Source: Hyphomonas sp. (GTDB taxonomy: Bacteria; Pseudomonadota; Alphaproteobacteria; Caulobacterales; Hyphomonadaceae). Taken from it: a stretch of 64,000 bases of DNA. The notes beneath the pieces were generated by a model. That model was not told the DNA's origin, did not search any database, and worked only from the letters and a program-made list of their open reading frames with translations. Where the stretch lies: positions 1 to 64,000 of the forward strand of contig WGNP01000013.1 of assembly GCA_016124495.1 (NCBI GenBank), given 5' to 3'. This document shows, piece after piece, positions 51,439 to 60,071 of this stretch. The position numbers were made by a program, and so were the translations under genes. Position 1 is the first letter of the stretch; each line of letters opens with the position of its first letter.

Positions 51439-51468
51439 GCCCACTTCCCTGATCCGAGGCAGTGCAGA

Positions 51469-51499
51469 AACCGTCCACACAGCCGTGTGGACGGTTTTT
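51469..51499 (+). terminator. Rho-independent terminator
   Basis: AACCGTCCACAC (51469-51480) pairs with GTGTGGACGGTT (51485-51496) around AGCC, then TTTTT on the plus strand. Ends the methyltransferase-like gene 30 bases after its stop. A similar terminator follows the monooxygenase at 55591. Confidence 0.9.
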
Positions 51500-51521
51500 C
51501 TCTTTCAGGATGCGACGCGCT

Positions 51522-52313
51522 TCAGCAGCCCTTGAAGTGGCCCGGACGGCGTTCGTTTACAGCCTTCACACCTTCGCGGAAATCGCCCGTCTTCATCAGC
51601 CATTGCTGCTCTTCGAATTCGCGGACCATCGCCGCCCGGACACAGGCAGCAAGGTCGGCACGCAGTGTCTTGCGCGTCGAGCGCACGGCCAGTGGCGCGT
51701 TCTGAGCAATCGAAGCTGCGTGTGTCTGTGCTGCCGAAAGCAGATCCTTCTGGAGGACAATCTCGTTCACCAGTCCGATACGTCGCGCTTCCTGCGCGTC
51801 TACGCGCGCACCTGTCAGAAACATGACCTCCGCCGGCCCGCGTCCAATCAGGCGAGGCAAGGTGTAGGTCAATCCAAAGCCGGGATGGAAACCCAGTTTC
51901 ACGAAGTTTGCGGTGAACCGCGCCTCCGGCGTTGCGATGCGCATATCCGCAACCATCGCAAGCCCCAACCCGGCGCCGACTGCGGCGCCCTGTATCGCGG
52001 CCACGATGGGCAACTCTGTCGAAAACAGCCTCGCGGCCTGATCGTAGAGCGGATTTGTGCCCGGCACGTCAGCACGGACCGCGATGCCGATTTCATCGGC
52101 GCGCCGTGTCAGGTCCGCGCCGGCGCAGAACACCTTGCCGCGCGTCGCCAGCACAACCGCTCGGGTTGCGCCATCCTTGCCGAGTTCTTCGAGCGCGTCA
52201 GCCAGATCGCGCATGAGATCGACGCTCATCGAGTTCACTGGAGGCCGGTCGATGATGACGGTGGCGACGAAGCCGTCGCGCACGATATGGATGTCGCCGA
52301 TGCGGGTAGCCAT
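51522..52313 (-). CDS. Enoyl-CoA hydratase/isomerase family protein
   Basis: 263 residues of crotonase fold. Start ATG 52311-52313. Motifs: VIIDRPPVNSMSVDLMRDL, the CoA/oxyanion-hole segment GKVFCAGADL, and AAIQGAAVGAGLGLAMVADMRIA with the second oxyanion glycine. The acidic residue in FTANFVKLGF is where catalytic Glu is often found; here the pattern VKLGFHPGFG lacks one of the usual Glu, so the exact reaction is uncertain. It is 5 bp downstream of the acyl-CoA dehydrogenase gene, so both likely act in one beta-oxidation-like pathway. Confidence 0.88.
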   Translation of the reverse strand: MATRIGDIHIVRDGFVATVIIDRPPVNSMSVDLMRDLADALEELGKDGATRAVVLATRGKVFCAGADLTRRADEIGIAVRADVPGTNPLYDQAARLFSTELPIVAAIQGAAVGAGLGLAMVADMRIATPEARFTANFVKLGFHPGFGLTYTLPRLIGRGPAEVMFLTGARVDAQEARRIGLVNEIVLQKDLLSAAQTHAASIAQNAPLAVRSTRKTLRADLAACVRAAMVREFEEQQWLMKTGDFREGVKAVNERRPGHFKGC

Positions 52314-52318
52314 CGCGC

Positions 52319-53485
52319 TCAACGCTTCAAGCCCAAAAGATTTCTTGCGACCACCCATTTGTGCACCTCGGTGGGGCCATCATAGATGCGCATGGTGCGC
52401 ATATGGCCGGACATCAGGGAGAGTGGTATCTCCTTCGTCATGCCCATGGCACCGTACATCTGCATGGCGTGATCCAACACCTCGTAGGCCATTTCGGTCG
52501 CATAGGCCTTCACGGATGAGATATCGGTGCGCACGTCCGCGCCCTGGTCGAGCTTCCAGGCTGTTTCATACGTCATCAGCGTCGCCGCTTTGATACGCGT
52601 CCAGGCGTCAGCGATCCAACCCTGCACTGCCTGCCGGTTCGAGAGTGGCTCGCCGAACACCACGCGCTGCGGCGCATACTCCAGCATCATGTCAAGCGCG
52701 CGTTGCGCCATGCCGATCGACCAGCTCGCCATCTGCAGGCGCCTCGTGGAAAGCCGCACCTGCATGGGCGCAAAGCCCTGCCCTTCTTTTCCCAACAGGT
52801 TCGCCGCCGGCACGCGGCAATCTTCGAGCACCACTTCGTAGGTGAACTGGCCGCCCAGCATAGGAATGCGCCGGAGCACGTTGAAGCCCGGCGTGCCGCG
52901 ATCCACGAGGAAGGCCGAGATGCCGCCGCGCGCGCCCTTCTGCTTGTCGGTCACGGCCATCAGGATGGTGAAGTCAGCCTCCTGCGCGCGGCTGATCCAT
53001 ATCTTGCGGCCATTGATGATCCATTCGTCGCCCCCGCGCACTGCGCGGGTGATCATGGCGGCGGGATCGGCGCCCGCGCCCGGCTCAGAAATCCCGATGG
53101 CCGAAACCGTGCGCTTCTGCACATAGGGCACGAGATATCGCTCGCGCTGATCCTCGTTCACCGTCGCCATGAGCATGCGCAGGTTTGGCGAGTCCGGTGG
53201 GAGATAATAGGGAACGCAGGTTTTTCCCATCTCGATATTGACGCCGATCATCGCGACGGCCGGCAGGTCTGCTCCGCCCACATCCGGGGGCGCATCCAGC
53301 CCCCAAAGCCCGAGGTCACGCGAGCGCGCATCGATCCGGTCACGCTCTTCCTGGGTCAGATAGGCGCCTTGTCCCTGCGCATCGCGTTCGAGAACCTTTT
53401 GCTCGAGCGGGATGAGGTTTTCCCGCACGAACCGCGCAACAAGCTCCTGCAACATCCTGTGCTCTTCGATGAGTTCGAAATGCAT
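52319..53485 (-). CDS. Acyl-CoA dehydrogenase
   Basis: 388-residue FAD enzyme of the ACAD family, oxidising an acyl-CoA at the alpha-beta position. N-terminal helical domain (ELIEEHRMLQELVARFVREN), middle FAD-binding region with AIGISEPGAGADPAAM and WIINGRKIWISRAQEADF, and the C-terminal domain with AQRALDMMLEYAPQRVVFGEPLSNRQAVQ and MYGAMGMTKEIPLSLM. The usual catalytic Glu position lies near YDGPTEVHKWV. Start chosen at ATG 53483-53485 with GGAG upstream. Followed after 5 bp by the hydratase gene; divergent from the monooxygenase gene. Confidence 0.93.
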   Translation of the reverse strand: MHFELIEEHRMLQELVARFVRENLIPLEQKVLERDAQGQGAYLTQEERDRIDARSRDLGLWGLDAPPDVGGADLPAVAMIGVNIEMGKTCVPYYLPPDSPNLRMLMATVNEDQRERYLVPYVQKRTVSAIGISEPGAGADPAAMITRAVRGGDEWIINGRKIWISRAQEADFTILMAVTDKQKGARGGISAFLVDRGTPGFNVLRRIPMLGGQFTYEVVLEDCRVPAANLLGKEGQGFAPMQVRLSTRRLQMASWSIGMAQRALDMMLEYAPQRVVFGEPLSNRQAVQGWIADAWTRIKAATLMTYETAWKLDQGADVRTDISSVKAYATEMAYEVLDHAMQMYGAMGMTKEIPLSLMSGHMRTMRIYDGPTEVHKWVVARNLLGLKR

Positions 53486-53820
53486 AAAAAACTCCGGCCG
53501 GCCTGACACCGAAGGGGCGAGCGTGGACTTGCATCCCCGGGAAGTAAAGCCGCCCGGCGCGCAGATCCGGCCTTATGCTTCAAGACGATGGCCGCAGAGG
53601 CGACAGGTTTAGTTGATGTGGGGAGCGCAGAAGATGAGCCCTCGGTCCGGCTGCGCTGGCCTGGGGTGACGGCGCACGGGAGAATATGAGCTATGGGATC
53701 CCTCGCACTCTGACGCGGCGTGAAGGAAGCGCCTGACTATACCGGGGGGGCACATTGAGGCATTTATATCCGACATAACAGCCGGGTGCCCCTGAGCAGC
53801 CGCATAAGGGAGGATATGCC
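53486..53820. other. Intergenic, divergent promoter region
   Basis: About 335 bp between the divergent acyl-CoA dehydrogenase and the Baeyer-Villiger monooxygenase genes. I see no gene and no clear operator; the sequence near 53740-53770 is AT-richer than its surroundings. Confidence 0.5.
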
Positions 53821-55563
53821 ATGGCCACTTCGTCGCCGTCCAAGTCTGCACAGCCGATCGATGCCCTGATTGTCGGGGCGGGGTTTGCGGGCATGTACAT
53901 GCTGCACAAGCTGCGGGGGCTGGGGTTCAATGCCAGCGTTTTGGAAGCGGGCAGCGGCGTCGGCGGGACCTGGTACTGGAACCGGTATCCGGGCGCGCGG
54001 GTGGATATCCAGAGCCTGGAATACAGTTTCGGGTTCGATGAGGAACTGGAGAAGGACTGGCGCTGGTCCGAGCGATATGCGCCGCAGCCGGAACTGCTGA
54101 AGTATGCCGAGCATGTAGCCGAGCGGTTCGACCTGAAGCGCGACATCCGGTTCAACACGCGGGTGACGGCGGCGCACTGGGACGAGGCGGCGCAGGTCTG
54201 GAAGGTCGAGACGGACAAGGGCGAGGCCATGCGTTGCCGGCACCTGATCCTCGCGACGGGGTGTCTCTCCATTCCGACGGACGTGACCTTCCCGGGGCTC
54301 GACACCTACAAGGGCGATATCTATCGCACCTCGCGCTGGCCGCATGAGGGCGTGGATTTTTCTGGCAAGCGCGTGGGCATCATCGGCACAGGGTCTTCCG
54401 CGATCCAGTCGATCCCGATCATTGCGCAGCAGGCCGAGCAACTGACGGTGTTCCAGCGCACGCCGAACTACTCGATGCCGGCGCATAACGGACCGATCCC
54501 GGAGGCGGATTTCCAAGCCTGGGCGAAGGACCCGCGCGCCTACCGCGCCGCCTCGCGCGATACGGTCGGCGGCTTCCAGAACGAGCCCTCCGAAGCGATG
54601 GCGACCGCGACGGCGCCGGAGGAAATCCACGCAGAGCTGGAGCGGCGCTGGGCCTGGGGCGGCTTCCGCATCCTCGGGGCGTTTGCCGATACGGCGGTTG
54701 ACCCGGAAGCCAACCGGATCGTGCAGGAATTTGTTGCCGGGAAGATCCGCCAGCAGGTGGCCGACCCTGCGGTGGCGGAGAAGCTGACGCCAAAGGACCA
54801 TCCGTTCGGCACCAAGCGGCCATGCGTCGACACAGGGTATTACGCAACATTCAACCGGCCGAATGTCGAGCTGGTGGACCTGCGCGCGGAGCCGCTGGCG
54901 GGGTTCACGGCGGAGGGGATCAAGACGTCGGCGAAGGACTATGCTTTTGACGCAGTGGTGCTGGCGACGGGCTTCGATGCGATGACCGGGGCGATTGACC
55001 GGATCGATCTGCGGGGCGTGGGCGGACGGCGGATCAAGGATCACTGGGCCGAGGGGCCGCGCACCTATCTAGGGCTTATGGTGGCGGGCTTTCCGAACCT
55101 GTTCACAATCACCGGACCCGGCAGCCCGTCAGTGCTGACCAACATGATCAATTCCATCGAGCAGCATGTCGAGTGGATTGCCGATTGCCTCGTGTCGCTG
55201 AAACAGCGCCAGCAGACGAGCATCGAGGCCTCGCCGGAAGCCGAGGCGGCCTGGTGCCGGCATTCGACCGAAGCGGTGACGCCGACGATGCTGCCGCAGG
55301 CCAACAGCTGGTACATGGGTGCCAATGTGCCGGGCAAGCCGCGCATGTTCATGCCGTATGCGGGCGGGCTCAATACGTACACGGAAATCTGCCGCCAGGT
55401 GGTCGCCAAAGGCTATGAGGGCTTTATCATCCGGCAGGGTGACCGCGTGTTGTCAGAGTCGCGGACGTTTACCAGCCAGCCGGCGCCGGGCGAAATTCCC
55501 GAAAACCTTCTGCCGATCATCATGGGGCGCCTGATGGCGGCGGGGCTGCTGCCCGCCGAATAG
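53821..55563 (+). CDS. Baeyer-Villiger-type flavin monooxygenase
   Basis: 580 residues. FAD-binding fold DALIVGAGFAGMYMLHKLRGL, the second motif GGTWYWNRYPGARVDIQSLEYSFGF typical of cyclohexanone-monooxygenase-like enzymes, and the NADPH-binding GIIGTGSSAIQSI. The BVMO fingerprint FxGxxxHxxxW[PD] reads YKGDIYRTSRWP here: the first F is Y and the fingerprint His is Arg. It would use NADPH and O2 to convert ketones to esters, or oxidise S/N in related members. ATG 53821 follows AGGGAGG. A terminator follows. Confidence 0.9.
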   Translation: MATSSPSKSAQPIDALIVGAGFAGMYMLHKLRGLGFNASVLEAGSGVGGTWYWNRYPGARVDIQSLEYSFGFDEELEKDWRWSERYAPQPELLKYAEHVAERFDLKRDIRFNTRVTAAHWDEAAQVWKVETDKGEAMRCRHLILATGCLSIPTDVTFPGLDTYKGDIYRTSRWPHEGVDFSGKRVGIIGTGSSAIQSIPIIAQQAEQLTVFQRTPNYSMPAHNGPIPEADFQAWAKDPRAYRAASRDTVGGFQNEPSEAMATATAPEEIHAELERRWAWGGFRILGAFADTAVDPEANRIVQEFVAGKIRQQVADPAVAEKLTPKDHPFGTKRPCVDTGYYATFNRPNVELVDLRAEPLAGFTAEGIKTSAKDYAFDAVVLATGFDAMTGAIDRIDLRGVGGRRIKDHWAEGPRTYLGLMVAGFPNLFTITGPGSPSVLTNMINSIEQHVEWIADCLVSLKQRQQTSIEASPEAEAAWCRHSTEAVTPTMLPQANSWYMGANVPGKPRMFMPYAGGLNTYTEICRQVVAKGYEGFIIRQGDRVLSESRTFTSQPAPGEIPENLLPIIMGRLMAAGLLPAE

Positions 55564-55590
55564 GGGCGCGCCGCCAGATCAGACTTGGGA

Positions 55591-55621
55591 AACCGTCCAC
55601 TCAACCGGGTGGGCGGTTTTT
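55591..55621 (+). terminator. Rho-independent terminator
   Basis: AACCGTCCAC (55591-55600) pairs with GTGGGCGGTT (55609-55618, one G-T pair) around TCAACCGG, followed by TTT. Ends the monooxygenase gene about 27 bases after its stop. Same design as at 51469. Confidence 0.85.
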
Positions 55622-55686
55622 CAGTTCCGAGGCCGGACTTGACCGAAAAACCGGCTGTTTGTTGTGTCCTGTCCAGGAGACGGGAC

Positions 55687-56130
55687 ATGGCCCGGACGGC
55701 GAACCCGAAAACCCGCGGCAGCCTGATGGAGGCAGCTTTCGCACTGGCCCGGCGGCAGGCGCTGGCTGCGACCGGCGTGGACGAGATCTGCGCGGCGGTG
55801 ACCGAGCCCTTCTTTGTGGCCGCGCCTTATCTCGCGCCGGACGATCCGCTGGACCGGGCGCTCGGCTATATCGATCTGCGCGGCGAGATGATGGCGGGCG
55901 AGGTTTGCGAGTTCAACTGTTTTGCGGGCACGATGGCCCAGGAGGCCTCGGCGACGGCCCCGGCCGTGCAGGCGGCGGTGATGTGGCGAGGCTCATCAGA
56001 GATCGTGCTGCAGCCGCGCAACAGGCCGAACGCCCGTTTCTGGAGGCCGCGGGACGCGACATACTCAATCACCAGCCGCCCGTGTCCACGCGAGACCGTG
56101 GGGAAGCGCGGCAGTTCGGCATTCGGATAG
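55687..56130 (+). pseudogene. Truncated TetR-family regulator gene
   Basis: MARTANPKTRGSLMEAAFAL is the start of a TetR-like helix-turn-helix. The expected recognition helix and following residues (a stretch like GxxKGSFxxHF) are missing: ICAAV joins directly to TEPFFVAAPYLAPDDPLDRA, so about 30 codons are deleted in frame. From about 55985 the frame runs into sequence antisense to the H-NOX remnant (MWRGSSEIVL and on to 56130), so the C-terminal half is lost too. It cannot be a working regulator. Confidence 0.65.
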
Positions 56131-56456
56131 AGCTTAATCACATCGACGTGGATATGCGAACCGACCGATCCGACGAAATCGAAGAAGTCCGCCACACTGA
56201 AAGGCTGCAGACAGGCATTGTGGAAGGTTTAGGCCAATCACCTGGCCAGCTCGGGCAGGACCGAAGCCAGGTCGCGGCCGGACAGTTCTGCCAGCGCCCC
56301 GATAAGTTTACCCATCTCCTCGCAAGGACAGGCGGCGACGCTGGTGCAGGCTCCGCCCGAGGCAAAATCGCAGGCCTCAATCACGCTTTCGGCCATGGCC
56401 GGACCGAGGGCGTCGTCCACATGTTCGAGAAACCCTTTGAAAACGATACCCTGCAT
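55986..56456 (-). pseudogene. H-NOX (heme NO/O2-binding) domain gene, decayed
   Basis: From ATG 56454-56456 (AGGAGG upstream) the first 72 residues MQGIVFKGFLEHVDDALGP to SGRDLASVLPELAR are H-NOX N-terminal sequence. Two in-frame stops follow (TGA at about 56238, TAA shortly after), then in the same frame VADFFDFVGSVGSHIHVDVI and KLYPNAELPRFPTVSRG, typical H-NOX middle sequence, then YVASRG where the heme-contact YxSxR is expected. It ends by running into the TetR remnant, so its C-terminal 30-40 residues are lost. A nitric-oxide or oxygen sensor gene that has been inactivated. Confidence 0.7.
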
Positions 56457-56629
56457 GCGCAGGTCCTCCTGCGTGCCAATGAAGAAAGAAGGGTTGTACA
56501 GCCCCTGCAGAGATCTTTTGCATTTATGCGACCCGTTACAATTTCAGCTGGCAGAACCGGGTCCGCCGGCGGCGCTTGAAGCAGGCGGCCAGAGCCTGTA
56601 ACGCGCGGAGAGGCGATACGAGGCCCCCG

Positions 56630-57238
56630 ATGCGACACCTGTTTTCGACGCTGATTGACGAGATGACGCTGGGTGACGGCCCCCTGCGCAGCAGTCTGGA
56701 GCGTGCGGCGTGGATATTGTCGGAGGACGACACGGCCGGCAATGACTGGTGCGAACAGGAAGGCTACCCCGGGTATACCTCCTATGCATCTTTGGATGAC
56801 CTGCCGGAACGGTTTCCGGAATTCGGCGCGTTGAAAAAGCTGCTCGACAAGGCGGCGGCGAAATTTGCGGCGGCACTGCACTGGGACATGGCCGGACTGG
56901 CGCTGGAGCTCGACGCGCTGTGGGTTAACGTGCTCGGCGAGGGCGGGTACCATTCCGGGCATATCCATCCTGGCTCGGTAATTTCCGGCACCTATTATGT
57001 CTGCGTGCCGGAGGGCGCGGGGCGGATCCGGTTCGAGGACCCGCGCCTCGCCATGATGATGGCGGCGCCGCAGCTGCTGGACAGGGCGCCGGAAGCGGCG
57101 CGGCGGTTCGTCTATGTGACCCCGGCGGAGGGGACTTGCCTGATGTGGGAGAGCTGGCTGCGGCATGAGGTGATGCCGGGTGCAAGCGAAGAAGCACGGA
57201 TCAGCGTGAGCTTCAATTATGCGGTACGGCGGAAATGA
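56630..57238 (+). CDS. Putative 2OG-Fe(II) oxygenase (TIGR02466-like)
   Basis: 202 residues starting MRHLFSTLIDEM. The block WVNVLGEGGYHSGHIHPGSVISGTYYVCVP and RIRFEDPRLAM, followed by WESWLRHEVMPGASEEARISVSFNY, match the uncharacterised 2-oxoglutarate/iron oxygenase-like family in which the two His and an acidic residue bind iron (candidate His in GHIHPG and LRHEV). Substrate unknown. Start ATG 56630 with GAGG upstream; ATG 56576 lacks a ribosome site. Confidence 0.8.
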   Translation: MRHLFSTLIDEMTLGDGPLRSSLERAAWILSEDDTAGNDWCEQEGYPGYTSYASLDDLPERFPEFGALKKLLDKAAAKFAAALHWDMAGLALELDALWVNVLGEGGYHSGHIHPGSVISGTYYVCVPEGAGRIRFEDPRLAMMMAAPQLLDRAPEAARRFVYVTPAEGTCLMWESWLRHEVMPGASEEARISVSFNYAVRRK

Positions 57239-57306
57239 TCCTGCCCCCCTCTCCTGCGGGCCTGAGAGGGGTGTTAGAGCCGCGGCTCCGGAGCGAAGGG
57301 ATGCGG

Positions 57307-57609
57307 ATGATCATAGTCATTGGCCACGTCATCACATCGCCCGAGACAGCCACTGAGACCACCCGGCTTTGTACGGAGCACTCGGCGCGCTCGCGAGCGG
57401 AGCCGGGGTGTCTTGCGCACAATGTGCATGCCGATTGCGAGGACCCTTCGCGTCTGGTGTTCGTGGAACGCTGGGCGGACATGGACGCGCTGAGGGCCCA
57501 TTTTGCCCTTCCGGAAAGCCGGACGTTCGTTAGGGAGATACGTGCCCTGTCGCCTGCTCCGGCAGAAGTGAAAATCTACATAGCCGAAGAATCATCGCCC
57601 GCCCGCTAG
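57307..57609 (+). CDS. Antibiotic biosynthesis monooxygenase (ABM) domain protein
   Basis: 100 residues, dimeric alpha/beta ferredoxin-like fold: MIIVIGHVITSPETATETT, SRAEPGCLAHNVHADCEDPS and LVFVERWADMDALRAHFALP with the RW-x-D-x-AL-x-HF motif. Members oxidise aromatic polyketides or degrade heme; many are of unknown function. Start at the second ATG (57307) because GAAGGG is well spaced for it. Compare the truncated relative at 23045-23248. Confidence 0.85.
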   Translation: MIIVIGHVITSPETATETTRLCTEHSARSRAEPGCLAHNVHADCEDPSRLVFVERWADMDALRAHFALPESRTFVREIRALSPAPAEVKIYIAEESSPAR

Positions 57610-57660
57610 CGGCCCGCAGCGAGATCGCGCAGGATCGCAGCCTTGGACAGGAGGCGCCTG

Positions 57661-58524
57661 ATGGCAGACACACCGGTGACGGAGGCCTGGGATTTCGGAC
57701 GCGGGCGTGCAGGGTATGTGTGGCGGAGCGCCTCCCCCCGGGCGAAGCTGCTGCTGGCGCATGGGTATGGTGAGTACGCCGAGCGCTATATCGAGCATTA
57801 TCACCGGCTGATCCCGCACCTCGTGGCGCTTGGGTTTGATGTGCATGCGTTTGACCTGGAAGGGCATGGGCGCACGGACGGGCCGCGCGGCGTGGCGGAC
57901 ATGCACAAGGCGGTAGCGGACCATATCGCGGCGCGCGCGGCGCTGACCGAGGGCGGCGCGCCGGTGTTCCTGTTCGGGCATTCGCTCGGCGGGCTGGTGA
58001 CGGCGGCGAGCGTGGCGCGGTCTCCCAGCGGGGTGGCGGGCGTGGTGCTCAGCGCGCCGGCGCTTCTGGTCGAGATCGGCGGAGTGTTGAAGGCGGTGGC
58101 GGGGCTGGTCTCGGCGGTGGCGCCGGGGGCGCGGCTGACGCCGCCGATTGCGCCCGGCAGCCTGTCGCGGATTGAAGAAGAAGTGGCGGCCTACACGGCA
58201 GATCCGATGATATGCCTGCTTCCGCCTTCGGCGCGCCTGGGAGCGACGGCGATTGCGGTGTCGGAGGATGGCTGGCGCCGGTATGATACCTGGCGCGCGC
58301 CAGTGCTGATGGTGCACGGGGCGAAGGATGCCGCGACCCCGGCGAATGGATCCGAGCGCTTCTTCGGGATGATCCGCTCAGCCGACAAGACGCTGGAAAT
58401 TTTCCCGGAAGGGTATCATGAGCTGCTTAACGACCTCGACCGGGACGCGGCACGCACACTGATCCTCGGCTGGCTGGAGGCGAGGCTGCCCGCCTTAACA
58501 CACACGGGCCCCCCCCCGTCTTGA
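57661..58524 (+). CDS. Alpha/beta hydrolase, monoacylglycerol-lipase-like
   Basis: 287 residues. LLLAHGYGEYAERYIEHY has the oxyanion HG, LEGHGRTDGPRG, and the nucleophile elbow GHSLGG (Ser about 109). The Asp is in HGAKDAATP and the His in EGYHELLND. This is the PldB/lysophospholipase-like serine hydrolase group. The last codons contain a run of nine C (58508-58517), a place prone to length errors; the C terminus should be treated with caution. Start ATG 57661 with AGGAGG upstream. Confidence 0.88.
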   Translation: MADTPVTEAWDFGRGRAGYVWRSASPRAKLLLAHGYGEYAERYIEHYHRLIPHLVALGFDVHAFDLEGHGRTDGPRGVADMHKAVADHIAARAALTEGGAPVFLFGHSLGGLVTAASVARSPSGVAGVVLSAPALLVEIGGVLKAVAGLVSAVAPGARLTPPIAPGSLSRIEEEVAAYTADPMICLLPPSARLGATAIAVSEDGWRRYDTWRAPVLMVHGAKDAATPANGSERFFGMIRSADKTLEIFPEGYHELLNDLDRDAARTLILGWLEARLPALTHTGPPPS

Positions 58525-58588
58525 CGTTACGGCCTCGCCGCTGCATCGGGGCGGTCTAACTTTTCCCCTGCCCCTGAGGACGCGCGCC

Positions 58589-59122
58589 ATGGACCTTTCC
58601 AAGATCAAGACCGGGAACAATCCGCCGGACGACGTGAACGTGCTGATCGAGGTGCCGCTGGGCGGGGACGCGATTAAGTACGAGATCGACAAGGAATCCG
58701 GTGCGATGTTCGTCGACCGGTTCCTGTACACCGAGATGCGCTATCCCTGTAACTATGGCTTCATCCCGCATACGATGAGCCTCGATGGCGACCCGATCGA
58801 CGTGATGGTGGTGGGCAACCGCCCCCTGGTGCCGGGCTCTGTGCTGCGCGCACGCCCAGTCGGCGTGCTTATGATGACCGACGACAAGGGCCAGGACGAG
58901 AAGGTACTGGCCGTGCCGCACCCCAGGACGACCGGCTATTACGACAAGATCGCCACCTATCATGACCTGCCGCAGACGCTGATCGATAAGATCCAGCACT
59001 TCTTCCAGCACTACAAAGACCTCGAGCAGGGCAAGTGGACACGGGTCGAGGGCTGGTACGGCGTCGACAAAGCGCGCGAGCTGATCCGCGACGCCGTCGA
59101 ACGCGGGAAGAAAGCGGGCTGA
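58589..59122 (+). CDS. ppa: Inorganic pyrophosphatase
   Basis: Family I soluble pyrophosphatase, drawing biosynthetic reactions forward by hydrolysing PPi. 177 residues. Metal and substrate residues are in DDVNVLIEVPLGGDAIKYEID, RYPCNYGFIPHT, DGDPIDVMVVG and DDKGQDEKVLAVP. Length normal for the prokaryotic hexameric form. tRNA-Ala lies 12 bp downstream on the other strand. Confidence 0.96.
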   Translation: MDLSKIKTGNNPPDDVNVLIEVPLGGDAIKYEIDKESGAMFVDRFLYTEMRYPCNYGFIPHTMSLDGDPIDVMVVGNRPLVPGSVLRARPVGVLMMTDDKGQDEKVLAVPHPRTTGYYDKIATYHDLPQTLIDKIQHFFQHYKDLEQGKWTRVEGWYGVDKARELIRDAVERGKKAG

Positions 59123-59134
59123 GCCCTCAAGGCG

Positions 59135-59210
59135 TGGTGGAGACGAGGAGGATCGAACTCCCGACCTCGGCATTGCGAACGCCGCGCTCTACCATCTGAG
59201 CTACGTCCCC
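59135..59210 (-). tRNA. tRNA-Ala (anticodon CGC)
   Basis: 76 nt cloverleaf on the minus strand: acceptor GGGGACG/CGTCTCC, D-arm GCTCAGATGGTAGAGC, anticodon stem CGGCG/TGCCG with loop TTCGCAA (anticodon CGC), T-loop TTCGATC, encoded CCA (59135-59137). Reads GCG codons. Confidence 0.95.
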
Positions 59211-59286
59211 ACGCGGGCGGGAATATAACGATCCGGTTTTGGGTGTGGAAGGGGTTGCTTTGCTGCCGGCGCCCTCGCACCACCGG

Positions 59287-59910
59287 TTAGGGCGCGACAA
59301 TCTCGAAGCGTTTCGTGTTCGGGTTCCGCCAGTGGAGTTCGCCGTGCTTGATCGCGAACCATGCGCCGTGGAGTTCAAGTTCGCCGGCCTGAACTTTTTC
59401 GGCGACCCAGGGAAAGCTCATCAGGTTTTCGAGCGAGGTTTCGATGCCTTCCAGTTCGAGCGCGAATTGCGGGTTCAGCGAGCCGCTTTCCATGACCCGG
59501 GCGCGGGCACCGTCCAGCAGCTTGACCCAGGGGGCCACAAACTCGCCGATCAGCGGGCTTCTGGATTCGGTCAGAGAGGCGGTGATCCCGCCGCAGCCGC
59601 CATGGCCCATGACCACGATATGGCGCACTTTCAGAACCCGCACCGCAAATTCGAGGGCCGACGAGACGCCGTGCAGACCGCCATCCGGCTTGTAGGGGGG
59701 CACGAGATTGGCGACGTTGCGGACGACAAACATCTGCCCCGGGGCGGCGTTGAAGATGTCAGACGGCTCGGCCCGGCTGTCAGCGCAGGCGATCAGCATG
59801 ACATCCGGGTCCTGCCCCTCCCCCAGTTCGCGATAAAGCTGGACCTGCTCAGCATAGACGCCGGCGCGGAACCGGCGATAGCCGGCGATGAGATCGTCCA
59901 CAGTTTTCAT
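59287..59910 (-). CDS. Beta-class carbonic anhydrase
   Basis: Interconverts CO2 and bicarbonate. 207 residues. Zinc ligands and dyad: LIACADSRAEPSDIF (Cys, Asp/Arg) and VVMGHGGCGGI (His, Cys). Residues FVVRNVANLVPPYKPDG form the conserved active-site rim. Start ATG 59908-59910, preceded by GGAGCAGAG; a longer frame starts at 59991. Monocistronic. Confidence 0.95.
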   Translation of the reverse strand: MKTVDDLIAGYRRFRAGVYAEQVQLYRELGEGQDPDVMLIACADSRAEPSDIFNAAPGQMFVVRNVANLVPPYKPDGGLHGVSSALEFAVRVLKVRHIVVMGHGGCGGITASLTESRSPLIGEFVAPWVKLLDGARARVMESGSLNPQFALELEGIETSLENLMSFPWVAEKVQAGELELHGAWFAIKHGELHWRNPNTKRFEIVAP

Positions 59911-60071
59911 CTCTGCTCCTGATAGTTTCTTCTTATGGACTGCAGGCGAGATACGCATTTCCTGACTGGCCGCAAGCAATTTCGAAACCAATTGGCATCT
60001 AGAACGGAACGGTCTGTTTCGCCCCGTCGCCGATTCTGGCTATAACCCCGGCAGGGCTTAAGGAGTTCACG

